Assembly (NCBI GenBank): GCA_944366945.1
Contig: CALVWJ010000022.1
Span: forward strand, 1 to 36,512
DNA: 36,512 bases
From: an uncultured Clostridia bacterium
Lineage (GTDB): Bacteria > Bacillota > Clostridia > Christensenellales > CAG-138
Direction of reading: 5' to 3'
Of the stretch, positions 22,426 to 31,366 are shown piece by piece; positions within the stretch are counted from its first letter, which is position 1, and every line of letters begins with the position of its first letter. Position numbers and translations under genes: made by a program. The notes under the pieces are model-generated. The model made no database searches, had not been told where the DNA came from, and saw only the letters and a program-made list of their open reading frames with translations.

Positions 22426-23109
22426 ATGGCAAAGATCCTTGTTGTAGAGGATGAAGAGAAAATTGCGCGCTTCATTGAATTGGAGCTGCAGCACGAAGGG
22501 TATGAAACGGATAAGGCGGCAGATGGACGCACGGGCCTGGAAAAGGCGGAAAGCGGAGGCTATGATCTCATGCTGCTGGACATCATGCTTCCCGGACTCA
22601 ATGGGCTTGAGGTTCTGCGCAGGCTGAGAAAAAGTTCGAGCATGCCCGTCATCATGCTGACCGCCCGGGATGCGGTAATGGATAAAGTAAGCGGCCTTGA
22701 CATGGGGGCGGACGATTACATCACAAAGCCGTTTGCGATCGAGGAGCTCCTAGCCCGCATCCGGGTTACGCTGCGCAAAGGTGGCAGGCAGGAAAACGTG
22801 TCGGGCGTACTATCTGCCTGTGGCGTGGAGATGCATGTTGCCGCGCATACGGTAACCTGCTGCGGAGAGGAAGTTGCCTTGACGACCAAGGAGTTCGCGC
22901 TGCTTCAAACGCTCCTTGAGAACAAGAACATTGTCCTTTCGCGCGAAACGCTCCTCACGCGCGTATGGAGTTATGATTATATCGGTGAAACGAATGTGGT
23001 GGATGTATATGTACGCTATCTACGCCAAAAGTTGGATGATGCATTTGGCATCAAGCTGATCCAAACCGTGCGCGGCGTGGGTTATGTGATAAAGGATGAG
23101 ACGCCATGA
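22426..23109 (+). CDS. OmpR/PhoB-family response regulator
   Basis: A 227-residue regulator. The receiver domain has the acidic pocket in LVVEDEE, the phosphoacceptor Asp52 in LLDIMLPG, Thr in MLTARDA and Lys in YITKPF. The C-terminal winged helix has LTTKEFALLQTLLENKNIVLSRETLL, VDVYVRYLRQKLD and TVRGVGYVI. It is expected to bind DNA as a dimer after phosphorylation by the kinase whose ATG overlaps its stop (23106-23109). GGGAGGAG precedes the start. Targets are unknown; the upstream membrane protein gene may be one. Confidence 0.95.
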   Translation: MAKILVVEDEEKIARFIELELQHEGYETDKAADGRTGLEKAESGGYDLMLLDIMLPGLNGLEVLRRLRKSSSMPVIMLTARDAVMDKVSGLDMGADDYITKPFAIEELLARIRVTLRKGGRQENVSGVLSACGVEMHVAAHTVTCCGEEVALTTKEFALLQTLLENKNIVLSRETLLTRVWSYDYIGETNVVDVYVRYLRQKLDDAFGIKLIQTVRGVGYVIKDETP

Positions 23110-24410
23110 GCCAAATGGAAAAAACGCGTTCCACTTCAATCGCGCGCAGGTTGAACCGGCATTTCCGCCTTCAGCAGCTTGGCGGTATTTTTGCATCGGA
23201 TTTGGCGTTGATCGTGTTTGCCGTATGCTTCTGGTGCTATCTTGCGGAGGCGGAACGCGTTGCGCATTGGACGATTTGGATGGACCGGAGTTTTACGCTT
23301 GGTTCTGGCGGGACGCTTTGGGAGATGCTACAGGGCGCAACCTATACGTTTGCCTTGCGCGGGGCACAGGAGCAGGTTTTTACCGTATCAGCTGGGCATT
23401 TCCTAAGCGTATTTGCAGCGCTGATGGCCGTTATCGCTGTTTGCCAGCTGATCGGCTGGATTGGAAAGTGTGCTTCTGGGGCGGCGGAGATCCGGCGCTA
23501 TTTGAAGCCGATAGACGATTTTGCGCAAGCGGCCGAACGGGCTTCCACGCAGCAGTTTGATGAAAGCAAGTTCCGGGATCTGGAGGATGCAATCGACCAT
23601 ATCAATGCAGCGCGGCCCGATGCAAAGCTGAACATTGGCGATGCAGAGCTGGCCGGGCTTGAAGCTGCGGTTAACAATTTAATGAAGCGCATGCACGAAA
23701 GCTATCGGCAGCAGGTGCGCTTTGTAGACGATGCAAGCCATGAGTTGCGCACGCCGATTGCTGTGATCCAGGGCTATGCAAATATGTTGGACCGCTGGGG
23801 AAAAGATGATGAAACCGTGCTCAATGAATCCATCGCTGCAATCAAGGCTGAATCCGACCATATGAAAACGTTGGTGGAGCAGCTCCTGTTTCTTGCGCGC
23901 GGCGATATGGGGCGCCAGAAATTCCAGCCGGAGCCGCTATCCCTTGGAGAAATGCTGCGCGAGATCCACGAGGAATCGGAAATGATTGATAAGGCGCACC
24001 CGTATGCGCTGTGCATCGATTGTGAGAGCACAATTTCAGCAGACCCTGCCATGTTTAAGCAGGCCGTTCGGATTCTGGTGGACAATGCTGCAAAATATAC
24101 ACCGGAAGGGCAGCGGATTACCCTGCGCCTGCGCATGGATGCAGCGGGCGCGCCATGCATCGACGTGCAGGATGCGGGCATCGGCGTGGCGCAGAAGGAC
24201 ATTGCGCATATGTTTGAGCGGTTTTATCGTAGCGATGCAGCCCGCAGCCAGGCAGGCGGCAGCGGGCTGGGGCTTTCCATTGCAAAATGGATCATAGATC
24301 AGCACAAAGGATATTTTGAGGTGATCAGCGCAGAGCAGGTTGGCACGCGCATTTCCATCCATCTGCCACAGCAGGGGGATCAGACTAGTGCATCCATCAA
24401 GAGCGCATAG
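23106..24410 (+). CDS. Membrane sensor histidine kinase
   Basis: A 434-residue kinase with two membrane helices (~residues 29-48 and 98-120) flanking a short extracellular segment of ~50 residues, a HAMP-like linker, a dimerisation helix with the phosphoacceptor His212 in DASHELRTPIAV, and an ATPase domain with N box LVDNAAKYTPEG, G1 DAGIGV, F box MFERFYR and G2 GGSGLGLSIAK. It should phosphorylate the overlapping response regulator. The small sensor loop gives no hint of the signal. The last 31 bases overlap the 3' end of the convergent SPOR gene. Confidence 0.95.
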   Translation: MSQMEKTRSTSIARRLNRHFRLQQLGGIFASDLALIVFAVCFWCYLAEAERVAHWTIWMDRSFTLGSGGTLWEMLQGATYTFALRGAQEQVFTVSAGHFLSVFAALMAVIAVCQLIGWIGKCASGAAEIRRYLKPIDDFAQAAERASTQQFDESKFRDLEDAIDHINAARPDAKLNIGDAELAGLEAAVNNLMKRMHESYRQQVRFVDDASHELRTPIAVIQGYANMLDRWGKDDETVLNESIAAIKAESDHMKTLVEQLLFLARGDMGRQKFQPEPLSLGEMLREIHEESEMIDKAHPYALCIDCESTISADPAMFKQAVRILVDNAAKYTPEGQRITLRLRMDAAGAPCIDVQDAGIGVAQKDIAHMFERFYRSDAARSQAGGSGLGLSIAKWIIDQHKGYFEVISAEQVGTRISIHLPQQGDQTSASIKSA

Positions 24411-25345
24411 CGGTGCGTTACATAAAGCAGCGTATGCTTGAGCTGGGCGGAAAACCCAACGGTGCTGTCATAGGAACCGCCAGAGAGCGATTGTAGTGCG
24501 GCTTTGGCATCGCGGTAAGCATCAAGAAGCTGAGAAAGCGTGCCATCCGTTCCGTCAAAGGAGAGCAGGCTTCCCATATCGGATTCCAGCGTGGAGAGGA
24601 TTTCAAGGGCAAGCGATTGCCCTTCCTCTACGCTCATGCTATTTTTGTCAAAGTCGATCGCAGCTGCAGAAAGCGCGCGTTGCGCCTTTTCCAATGCGGC
24701 GAATCCCGCTTCGATCTGTGGGATGCTTTCCTCTGAAGCGGTTACGCGGAATGTTGCAGCAGCGGTAGAAAGCTCATAAACTGTGCAGTCAATCCCTTCA
24801 TCCACGAGGCGGTTTTTAACACTTTTTGCACTTTCTGCGTCCTCATAGCCAGATGCCATGACCCGGTAGCGCGTTTCCCCTGTGGAAGCATCCTCAAGGA
24901 TGTAACCGCCGGCGCCCTGCGTCTGCAGGGTTTCGGCCTGCGCTTCCGCATTGGATTTGGAGGAATACACCCCCATCTGTAACATATAACAATCCAGCGC
25001 AGGCAGAGAGACTTGCGCACTCGTAACGCTTTGGGAAGAAGCGCCGGCAGAAAGATCTACGGATGTGGAAAGGCTTCCATCCGGCGTTTGCGTGTTGGTT
25101 GCATCCTGCGTGCCATCGTTATCCGCGTCATTGTTGCCGGAAAAAGCGGAGATCATGGGCGCCATGACGTTTTCCGCAATCCATGTGCCCGCTGCGGAGG
25201 CTGAAACCAGGTAAACGATGCCGCCCACCATCAGCAAGGATACAATTGCACGCCCGGCCCCGCCAGCCGAAGCACTTCTGCGTGCGGCTGAATAAGTAGA
25301 AGCCCTTCTGCGCGAAGCTGTTTTTCTTTTCCGCCTGTACTCCAT
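24380..25345 (-). CDS. SPOR-domain membrane protein
   Basis: A 321-residue protein: a basic cytoplasmic N-terminus (YRRKRKTASRRRAS), one transmembrane helix (~residues 33-51), a low-complexity Asp/Asn/Thr/Ser linker, a SPOR domain (~residues 117-192; YMLQMGVYSSKSNAEAQAE, YRVMASGYEDAESAKSV) and a C-terminal helical domain of ~125 residues without recognised family. SPOR domains bind denuded peptidoglycan glycan strands, often at division or engulfment sites. GGGGGGT lies about eight bases before ATG 25345, so an in-frame start 18 codons earlier is not preferred. A role in wall remodelling is inferred. Confidence 0.85.
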   Translation of the reverse strand: MEYRRKRKTASRRRASTYSAARRSASAGGAGRAIVSLLMVGGIVYLVSASAAGTWIAENVMAPMISAFSGNNDADNDGTQDATNTQTPDGSLSTSVDLSAGASSQSVTSAQVSLPALDCYMLQMGVYSSKSNAEAQAETLQTQGAGGYILEDASTGETRYRVMASGYEDAESAKSVKNRLVDEGIDCTVYELSTAAATFRVTASEESIPQIEAGFAALEKAQRALSAAAIDFDKNSMSVEEGQSLALEILSTLESDMGSLLSFDGTDGTLSQLLDAYRDAKAALQSLSGGSYDSTVGFSAQLKHTLLYVTHRYALLMDALV

Positions 25346-25570
25346 GGTATGACCCCCCGTATTCCTTAGCATTACTTTATACATATGTCTTGTACACACG
25401 CTTCATGCCACGCAAAAACGATCCACTTTTTTCGAAAAGGGTCATGAAAAATGATGGGGGAGAAATTCAATGGGTTTTGCAATATCGCATTCCTTTCAGC
25501 AACAAGGATTCCCTTTAAAGCATTTCCGATGCTTGTGGCGCATTGCGAAGTTCATTCTAATTCTAAGGAA

Positions 25571-25610
25571 TACAAAGAACGCCCCTCCTTTTTATAAGAA
25601 GGGGCGCTTT
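25571..25610 (-). terminator. Terminator of rnpB
   Basis: On the minus strand CGCCCCT and AGGGGCG (plus coordinates 25600-25606 and 25580-25586) form a stem with a 13-base loop, followed by TTCTTTGTATT. The plus-strand flank is T-rich too. It lies immediately past the RNase P RNA end. The ~225 bases from here to the SPOR gene start hold only its upstream region. Confidence 0.8.
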
Positions 25611-25617
25611 TATCTTA

Positions 25618-25986
25618 ACGAGCAAGCCGTAAGCCGAGTTCTGTCGGCGGATTGCTCCGCCGTGTGGCCATCTATCTTGGCGCATCGTTGCCGAAGCGCT
25701 CACGCGATTACCGAGAGCCTGGCGGGCAGCCATTTCTGCGGCAAAGCCGCAAGCGCTCTCATTCCAATCTTGCACCGGGTGGGGTTTACAGGGCGGTCAA
25801 GTCGCCAAGCCGCCGGTGAGCTCTTACCTCGCCTTTCCATCCTTACCCGCACGGATGCGGGCGGTATCTTTCTGTTGCACTTTCCCTGGAGTCGCCTCCG
25901 CCGGACGTTATCCGGCACCCTGCCCTGTGGAGCTCGGACTTTCCTCATGCGGACAAAACCGCACGCAGCCACATGGCTTACTCGTT
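25618..25986 (-). ncRNA. rnpB: RNase P RNA, A-type
   Basis: About 369 bases on the minus strand carry the conserved regions of the tRNA 5'-end processing ribozyme: GAGGAAAGTCCGAGCTCC near the 5' end, GTGCAACAGAAAGATACCGCC, GGTAAGGATGGAAAGG with GGTAAGAG, GTAAACCCCACCCGGTGCAAGA, and ACAGAACTCGGCTTACGG near the 3' end. The ends pair as helix P1: ACGAGTAAGCC (25975-25985) with GGCTTGCTCGT (25618-25628). It begins 22 bases after the zinc-ribbon gene stop, so it is probably transcribed at least partly from that operon or from a promoter inside the gene end. Confidence 0.97.
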
Positions 25987-26008
25987 AAAAACAGGTTTGC
26001 TTACAGTG

Positions 26009-26722
26009 TTATGCGTAAAGGATCCTCCCGCAGTTTTCGCATTCAACAAGCCCTGTGCCAGCAACGACACGCTTCACCGTCGCAATGGGGAGGGACATGT
26101 TGCAACCGCCGCACTGGTTGTTTTCTACGCGCGCCATAGGCACTGCATGATGCGTTTTTACGGAATCATATTTTTTCAACAACGCGGGGTCCACTTCTGC
26201 ACGGCGCTTCTGTGCAGCCAGCTTTGCAGCATCCAACTCGGGCTGTGCAGCAACGATTTCGTCTTCACACTGTTTGCGCACAGCATCGTATTCCTTTTTG
26301 GCCTTGCCGGCTTTCGCATAGGTTTCCTTGTAATCAGCGGTTGCTTTTTCAATCCAAGCAAGCGTATCATAAAGCTCGCGGCGCACGGCATCGACCTGGT
26401 TGAGCAGCCGTTCGAGCGCCCGGCGGGATTCTGTCATCTCCGCAGCGGTGCATTCCTCGTCGTTTTCCATTGAGTTAAACTCGGAAAGCTCCAGCTCATA
26501 TTGATGTTCGAATTCAGCAATTTGCGCAGCAAGCTTATCAACCGAGGCGCTGCGCGCATCGATCTGTTTCTGGAAGCCAGTAATAAGCGTTTGCTGCTCG
26601 CTTAAAAAGGCATGCAGCTTGTTCAGCTTTTGCCGTGAGGGGGTTGTTTTGATGCGGGCTTCAATTTTTTCAAGCGCAAGTTCTGCTTGCTGGTATTCCC
26701 AAAGCGCATCGAGTTTGTTCAT
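26009..26722 (-). CDS. Coiled-coil C4 zinc-ribbon protein (CdsZ-like)
   Basis: A 237-residue protein with a long helical coiled coil (~residues 1-180, rich in Glu/Lys/Leu/Ala) and a C-terminal zinc ribbon, CGGC-x~25-CENC. This is the layout of the widespread bacterial zinc-ribbon family (CdsZ/DUF164-like) of uncertain cytoplasmic role. ATG 26722 has GGAGG upstream and gives MNKLDALWEYQQ, as expected. It is downstream of the Nif3-like gene and upstream of rnpB; this neighbourhood recurs in Clostridia. Confidence 0.87.
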   Translation of the reverse strand: MNKLDALWEYQQAELALEKIEARIKTTPSRQKLNKLHAFLSEQQTLITGFQKQIDARSASVDKLAAQIAEFEHQYELELSEFNSMENDEECTAAEMTESRRALERLLNQVDAVRRELYDTLAWIEKATADYKETYAKAGKAKKEYDAVRKQCEDEIVAAQPELDAAKLAAQKRRAEVDPALLKKYDSVKTHHAVPMARVENNQCGGCNMSLPIATVKRVVAGTGLVECENCGRILYA

Positions 26723-26770
26723 GGCGTTACCTCCTGTATTTCTATGCACGGGCGTTCGTGCCTGCCGCCG

Positions 26771-27544
26771 TCAATCAAGCCGGGCCAAGCATGAGGCTTC
26801 CGAAAGTGTCAACCTATATTGTACATCATTTGTAAGCGCCTGTAAATGGCGGATCAAAGGCTGCAGCACAATGCGCTCCGTTTCATAATGCCCGGCTTCA
26901 ATTACGTTTAAACCAAGGAACTGTGCTTCAAGCGCCTGGTGGTGCTTTATTTCGCCTGTAATGTAGGTATCGGCACCTGCAGCATATGCAGCCTGGAAAT
27001 CCGATCCGCCTCCACCGCCGATGAGCGCAACGCGGGAAACTTTTGCATCCTGCGCACCGCATATGCGGACAGCCGTTTTGAGCCGATCTGCAACAAAGGC
27101 TGCAAATGCACCAAGTGATGCTGGCGTTTCCGCACTGCGGTTACCGATACGCCCAAGCTGATCGGGCGGCAGGGGGATCGCATCCAGGATGCCCAGAGCT
27201 TCCGCCAGGCAATCGTTTACGCCGCCGGGCGCGGCGTCCAGGTTGGTATGCGCAGCATAATGTGCGATGCCGTTGCGCAAGAGCAAATATGCACCTGCAG
27301 TTGCGGGGTCATCCGGAAGGATGCGCTTTATGCCGGAAAGGAACAGGGGATGGTGGGTCAGAAGCAGGTCAGCCCCCCAATCTATCGCTTCCTGTGCAGT
27401 TGCGGTGGTGCAGTCGAGCGCCAAGAGTACACGCTTGATTTCCGTCCGCTTCGTACCGATTAGCAATCCAACATTGTCAAAATCCATCGCAAGCTCTTTG
27501 GGTGCGATGTGCTCCATCGCGAGAAGAAATTCTGCCAGCTTCAT
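26771..27544 (-). CDS. Nif3-like dinuclear metal-centre protein (DUF34)
   Basis: A 257-residue member of the Nif3/YqfO family. N-terminal DFDNVGLLIG, LLALDCTTA, LLTHHPLFL and AHTNLDAAPGGVNDCLA provide metal ligands, with C-terminal VALIGGGGGSDFQAAYAAGADTYITGEIKHH and EAGHYETE. All expected His/Asp/Glu ligands appear intact. The family is linked to GTP cyclohydrolase 1 type 2-like folds, but its biochemical role is unsettled. The gene starts inside the end of trmK (ATGA overlap at 27541-27544), the conserved trmK-nif3 pair of Bacillota. Confidence 0.92.
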   Translation of the reverse strand: MKLAEFLLAMEHIAPKELAMDFDNVGLLIGTKRTEIKRVLLALDCTTATAQEAIDWGADLLLTHHPLFLSGIKRILPDDPATAGAYLLLRNGIAHYAAHTNLDAAPGGVNDCLAEALGILDAIPLPPDQLGRIGNRSAETPASLGAFAAFVADRLKTAVRICGAQDAKVSRVALIGGGGGSDFQAAYAAGADTYITGEIKHHQALEAQFLGLNVIEAGHYETERIVLQPLIRHLQALTNDVQYRLTLSEASCLARLD

Positions 27545-28251
27545 TTGTTTTTCTCCTGTTCTAAAATATCGATCAACTCCTGCACGCCGGATAATTCATG
27601 CACAAGCTGTTTCGGCGATCTACCATGGGATTCTGCTTTGCGCATGCGGCGCAGCCGCCCATCCCGGCAACGCTTTAAGGCTTCAAGCAGCAATGGATCA
27701 CGCTGGGCAAAAGCTATAGGGCCGAATTCCAGCAAGGCATCGCATGGCAATTCGGCTGATTGGCCGAATTGCGGTTTCACAAGGATAACTTGATAGAACC
27801 TCCCGGCATCCAATACAAAACGCTCATCCAGAATGGCATAGCCATTTTGAAGAAGATAACTGCGCAACTCTCGCGTGCCGCCCATTGGCTGCATTACAAT
27901 GCGTTCCGCTGCTGCGGCAATCCGTGCGCCGTCTTGCAGCAGCCGGGCGATTAACTCACCGCCCATGCCGGTAAATACAAGTGCATCTGCTTCGCCCGGT
28001 GTAAGGTGGGATAAACCATCCGAAACGAAAAAAGAGAGTGCGTTTTCGGCCATGTTACAGCGTGCAGCAAGTGCGCGCGCTTTTTGCAGGGAATCAGCGC
28101 TAAGATCGGATGCAATCACATGGCGCGCGGCGCCCTGTTGCAATAAGGCTACAGCCAAGCGTCCATGGTCGCAGCCAATATCCGCCACGGTTCCTGCCCC
28201 GGAAAGGTAAGCTGCAGCTGCAGCAAGGCGTGGCCTTAAATGAACCTGCAT
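27541..28251 (-). CDS. trmK: tRNA (adenine-22-N1)-methyltransferase TrmK
   Basis: A 236-residue Rossmann methyltransferase. Motif I is ADIGCDHGRLAVALL, with SDLSADSLQKARALA next, then GLSHLTPGEADALVFTGMGGELI and the MQPMGG motif typical of TrmK (YqfN). The C-terminal part is a helical coiled coil. It methylates N1 of A22 in tRNAs using S-adenosylmethionine. Start ATG 28251 follows TTGGAGGATCC. It overlaps the Nif3-like gene and heads the minus-strand unit. Confidence 0.93.
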   Translation of the reverse strand: MQVHLRPRLAAAAAYLSGAGTVADIGCDHGRLAVALLQQGAARHVIASDLSADSLQKARALAARCNMAENALSFFVSDGLSHLTPGEADALVFTGMGGELIARLLQDGARIAAAAERIVMQPMGGTRELRSYLLQNGYAILDERFVLDAGRFYQVILVKPQFGQSAELPCDALLEFGPIAFAQRDPLLLEALKRCRDGRLRRMRKAESHGRSPKQLVHELSGVQELIDILEQEKNK

Positions 28252-28560
28252 GGATCCTCCAAGAATGTTTCTTATAGCTTATTGTAAAACAAAGGCGCCA
28301 GTTTTGCAAAAAAGAAAACAGAAAGGAAATTAAGCTGTTTTTCTTCCTTACGTTAACCCAGGATTTTGCATTTACCGATATAAAACACCTGTGTTATACT
28401 ATATATGGAAAAATATGCAGCCAATTGCAAAAACGGCAGACAGATAGCCGTGCAGTATTGTTGCATGTGCGCTAGCGGCAACGCTCCCCTCATTGCTACT
28501 TGCAGGTGATGAGTGCGGACGCATAGCACTGGCAAGCATTGAAAAAAGGAGAAGCAAGGC
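28252..28560. promoter_or_regulatory. Divergent upstream region of trmK (minus) and the GH2 gene (plus)
   Basis: No gene fits in these 309 bases. A plus-strand promoter is plausible: TTTACC (28371-28376), 18-bp spacer, TATACT (28395-28400), leaving a ~150-base leader with no recognised riboswitch before GH2. AAAAAAGGAGAAG provides its ribosome binding site. A matching minus-strand promoter is not obvious. Confidence 0.45.
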
Positions 28561-30294
28561 ATGAAGACCGTATGGGGCGAAGCGATCAATTCAAATGCAA
28601 TCCTCCAGGAATACCCGCGTCCGCAGATGATGCGTGAAAGCTATTTCAATCTGAATGGCAGATGGCAGTATGCGATTGTAAAAGCAGGGGAAACGCCAAT
28701 GCAGCCAGATGGGGAAATCCTCGTTCCATTTTCGCCGGAGAGCGAGCTTTCTGGCGTGCAGCGTACGCTGAAACCAAAGGAAATTCTGTGGTATATGCGT
28801 TCGTTTGTGCTGCCCCAAGGGTTTCAAGTCGGCCGTGTGCTGCTGCATTTTGGTGCCGTAGATCAAAGCGCTATGGTTTATATAAATGGGGCGGAAGTCG
28901 GAACGCATACAGGCGGGTACCTGCCGTTTTCCTTTGATATTACATCGTATCTTAAAGAAGGGGAAAACCTCCTAACCGTTTGTGTACGCGATGAAAGCGA
29001 TGCTGCGTTCCATGCGCGTGGAAAACAGAAGCGCAGGCGTGGCGGTATCTGGTATACCGCGCAAAGCGGGATTTGGCAAACTGTGTGGTGTGAAAGCGTG
29101 CCTATAGATTATATTGCGGCGCTGCGCATCACGCCGCATTTTGACGAAAGTTCCGTGGAAATATGTGCATATCCGCAGGATGCAGAATGCGCCCTGCCCT
29201 GCATTGTACGGATTGGGGATGTGGTACAGCATGGCATAGCCGGAATGCCGGTAACGGTCAGCATGGAAGGTTTCAAACCATGGTCACCGGAGCATCCGCA
29301 TTTATATGATTGCGAGGTGCACATGGGCGAAGACTGCGTAAAGAGCTATTTTGGCATGCGTAAGTTCAGCATAGAGCAGGATGAAGCCGGTGTGCGGCGC
29401 CTGTTTTTGAATGGACAGCCCTATTTCCATACAGGCGTGCTGGATCAAGGTTATTGGCCGGATGGGCTTTATACGGCGCCTTCGGATGACGCTATGATCA
29501 GCGACATTGTAGCAATGAAAGAACTGGGATTTAACATGCTGCGCAAGCACAGCAAAGTGGAACCCTTACGTTGGTATTATCATTGCGACCGACTGGGCAT
29601 GCTTGTGTGGCAGGATATGCCAAACGGCGGGGGTAAGTATAACCCAGCTACGATCAACCTGCCCCTTATTACGGGAAAGCATATTTCAGATGGAGCGCAT
29701 AATTACCGCCGCTTTGCACGGGAAGATGAGAAAGGCAGGGAAGAATATACTCAAGAGCTCCAGGAAATGGTTGCCCTGCTCTACAATAGTCCCTGCGTTG
29801 CGATGTGGGTTCTGTTTAATGAAGGATGGGGGCAGTTTGATGCAGCCGAAGCCCTGCGCTGCGTAGCCGAAATGGATCAAACGCGCACCATCGACCACGC
29901 AAGCGGGTGGCACGACCAGGGTATAGGCCAGGTGCAGAGTTTACATGTTTATTTTAAACCGTATTGCTTTATGCCGGATCGCCTGGGGCGAGCGGTGCTC
30001 TTAAGTGAATTCGGCGGATACACCCGTAAGATCGAAGGCCATTGCTTCAGCAAAAAAGAATTTGGCTATAAGCGCTTTGAATCGGATGAAGCGCTGCTCG
30101 CGGCTTGGCGCACACTCTATGAAACGGAGATCATCCCCGCAAAGCGGGAAGGGCTTGCCGCAGCAGTTTATACGCAGCTTTCGGATGTGGAAGATGAACT
30201 CAACGGAATTCTAACATATGACCGGATGGTGCAAAAACTTCCTTCCGAAGCGATACAAGAGATCAATGGAAAACTACGGAACGAAAAGCCATAA
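28561..30294 (+). CDS. Glycoside hydrolase family 2 (beta-galactosidase/glucuronidase-like)
   Basis: A 577-residue cytoplasmic enzyme without signal peptide. The N-terminal jelly roll is typical (YFNLNGRWQYAI, ILVPFSPESELSG, WYMRSFVLP, VLLHFGAVDQSAMVYINGAEVGTHTGGYLPFSFDIT), an immunoglobulin-like middle follows, then the TIM barrel with FNMLRKHSK, acid/base Glu421 in FNEGWG and probable nucleophile Glu483 in LSEFGGY. GH2 enzymes hydrolyse terminal beta-linked sugars. The sugar cannot be read; lack of export suggests an imported oligosaccharide. No transporter adjoins it. Its stop is four bases from the convergent neighbour's stop. Confidence 0.92.
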   Translation: MKTVWGEAINSNAILQEYPRPQMMRESYFNLNGRWQYAIVKAGETPMQPDGEILVPFSPESELSGVQRTLKPKEILWYMRSFVLPQGFQVGRVLLHFGAVDQSAMVYINGAEVGTHTGGYLPFSFDITSYLKEGENLLTVCVRDESDAAFHARGKQKRRRGGIWYTAQSGIWQTVWCESVPIDYIAALRITPHFDESSVEICAYPQDAECALPCIVRIGDVVQHGIAGMPVTVSMEGFKPWSPEHPHLYDCEVHMGEDCVKSYFGMRKFSIEQDEAGVRRLFLNGQPYFHTGVLDQGYWPDGLYTAPSDDAMISDIVAMKELGFNMLRKHSKVEPLRWYYHCDRLGMLVWQDMPNGGGKYNPATINLPLITGKHISDGAHNYRRFAREDEKGREEYTQELQEMVALLYNSPCVAMWVLFNEGWGQFDAAEALRCVAEMDQTRTIDHASGWHDQGIGQVQSLHVYFKPYCFMPDRLGRAVLLSEFGGYTRKIEGHCFSKKEFGYKRFESDEALLAAWRTLYETEIIPAKREGLAAAVYTQLSDVEDELNGILTYDRMVQKLPSEAIQEINGKLRNEKP

Positions 30295-30298
30295 GGAT

Positions 30299-31366
30299 TC
30301 AGTCTGCTTTTTCCACCTCAATTTCCGCAGCTTTTCCATCCAGCATGATATGGATGGTGCCTTGCTCATCGGTACGGCAAACCGTTACCCCGTAAGCTTC
30401 CAGCAGAGCCAGCGTTTCTTCGTCCGGGTGACCATAACTGTTCCCTGCGCCGGCAGAAACAATGGCTATCTGGGGTGAAACGGCAGAAAGGAAGGCTTCC
30501 GTAGTGGAAGTAGAAGAACCATGGTGCCCAAGCTTGAGCACCGTTGCGGCAAAATCCTCTGCTGGGAAGCTGACAAGCATGGCATCTTCCGCATAAGCTT
30601 CAGCATCGCCTGCAAGGAGAATTCCCGTTTCTCCATATGTGATATTGAGCACGATGCTCCAGTCGTTCAGATCCTCATAATCCATGCCTTCCAGGGGAGA
30701 AAGAATGCGCACCGATACGTCCTCATCCCATGCAATTTCTGCATGCGAGGATGCATAGGCGATCGTTGGCTTAATTTCTCGCGCCTCAAGCGCGGAGAGC
30801 ATTTTTTCAAAGGTGGCTGTGGTATGCGTTACCGCAGGCATGTAAAAATTCCCGATTTCATACGTTTCTATGATCTGGGACATCCCCCCAATGTGATCGC
30901 TATGTGGATGCGTTGCAACCACAACATCGAGCAATGCAACGTCCTGTTCCTTCAGAAAGCTGTCAATTTCAGAAAAATACTGCGCTTCGCCGGCATCGAT
31001 AAGCATGGTTTCTCCGCCCGGCGCACGCAAAAAAATGGAGTCCCCTTGCCCTACATCAAGTACATAGATCTCAAGCGCACCATCGAATTCGGTTTCCGGC
31101 TGCGCTGAAGTGGAAGGGGAGAAGGTAGAAGACTCTGTTTCAGCAGATGGGATGCCTGTTTGTTGCAGTCCATCCGAACCAGCAGGCGTTTGTGCAACGG
31201 CCTCCAATCCTTGGGTGAATGCTTCCGGATCGCGCAGATAAGCGATGAGCGCAAGCACGAACAGCAATGCGCAGCCCAGAACAACAGCCTTGGAACGCAT
31301 AGCCTTTCTGGAACGGGAAACATTGCGCTTTTGTGAGCGAGAGGAGCGGGCTTTACGTTGCATCAT
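30299..31366 (-). CDS. Membrane-anchored ComEC-like metallo-beta-lactamase-fold hydrolase
   Basis: A 355-residue protein with a basic N-terminus, one membrane helix (~residues 27-43), a Ser/Thr/Gln-rich linker and an MBL domain. Metal motifs are complete: THPHSDHIGG, LLAGDAEAYAE and LKLGHHGSSTST; the LDVGQGDSIFL opening and GNSYGHPDEETLALLEAYGV close match the C-terminal domain of the DNA-uptake protein ComEC. It lacks the ComEC channel domain. Stand-alone versions are abundant in Clostridia as secreted or surface nucleases/phosphodiesterases of unproven role. The start at 31366 has GTGAGG upstream. Confidence 0.87.
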   Translation of the reverse strand: MMQRKARSSRSQKRNVSRSRKAMRSKAVVLGCALLFVLALIAYLRDPEAFTQGLEAVAQTPAGSDGLQQTGIPSAETESSTFSPSTSAQPETEFDGALEIYVLDVGQGDSIFLRAPGGETMLIDAGEAQYFSEIDSFLKEQDVALLDVVVATHPHSDHIGGMSQIIETYEIGNFYMPAVTHTTATFEKMLSALEAREIKPTIAYASSHAEIAWDEDVSVRILSPLEGMDYEDLNDWSIVLNITYGETGILLAGDAEAYAEDAMLVSFPAEDFAATVLKLGHHGSSTSTTEAFLSAVSPQIAIVSAGAGNSYGHPDEETLALLEAYGVTVCRTDEQGTIHIMLDGKAAEIEVEKAD

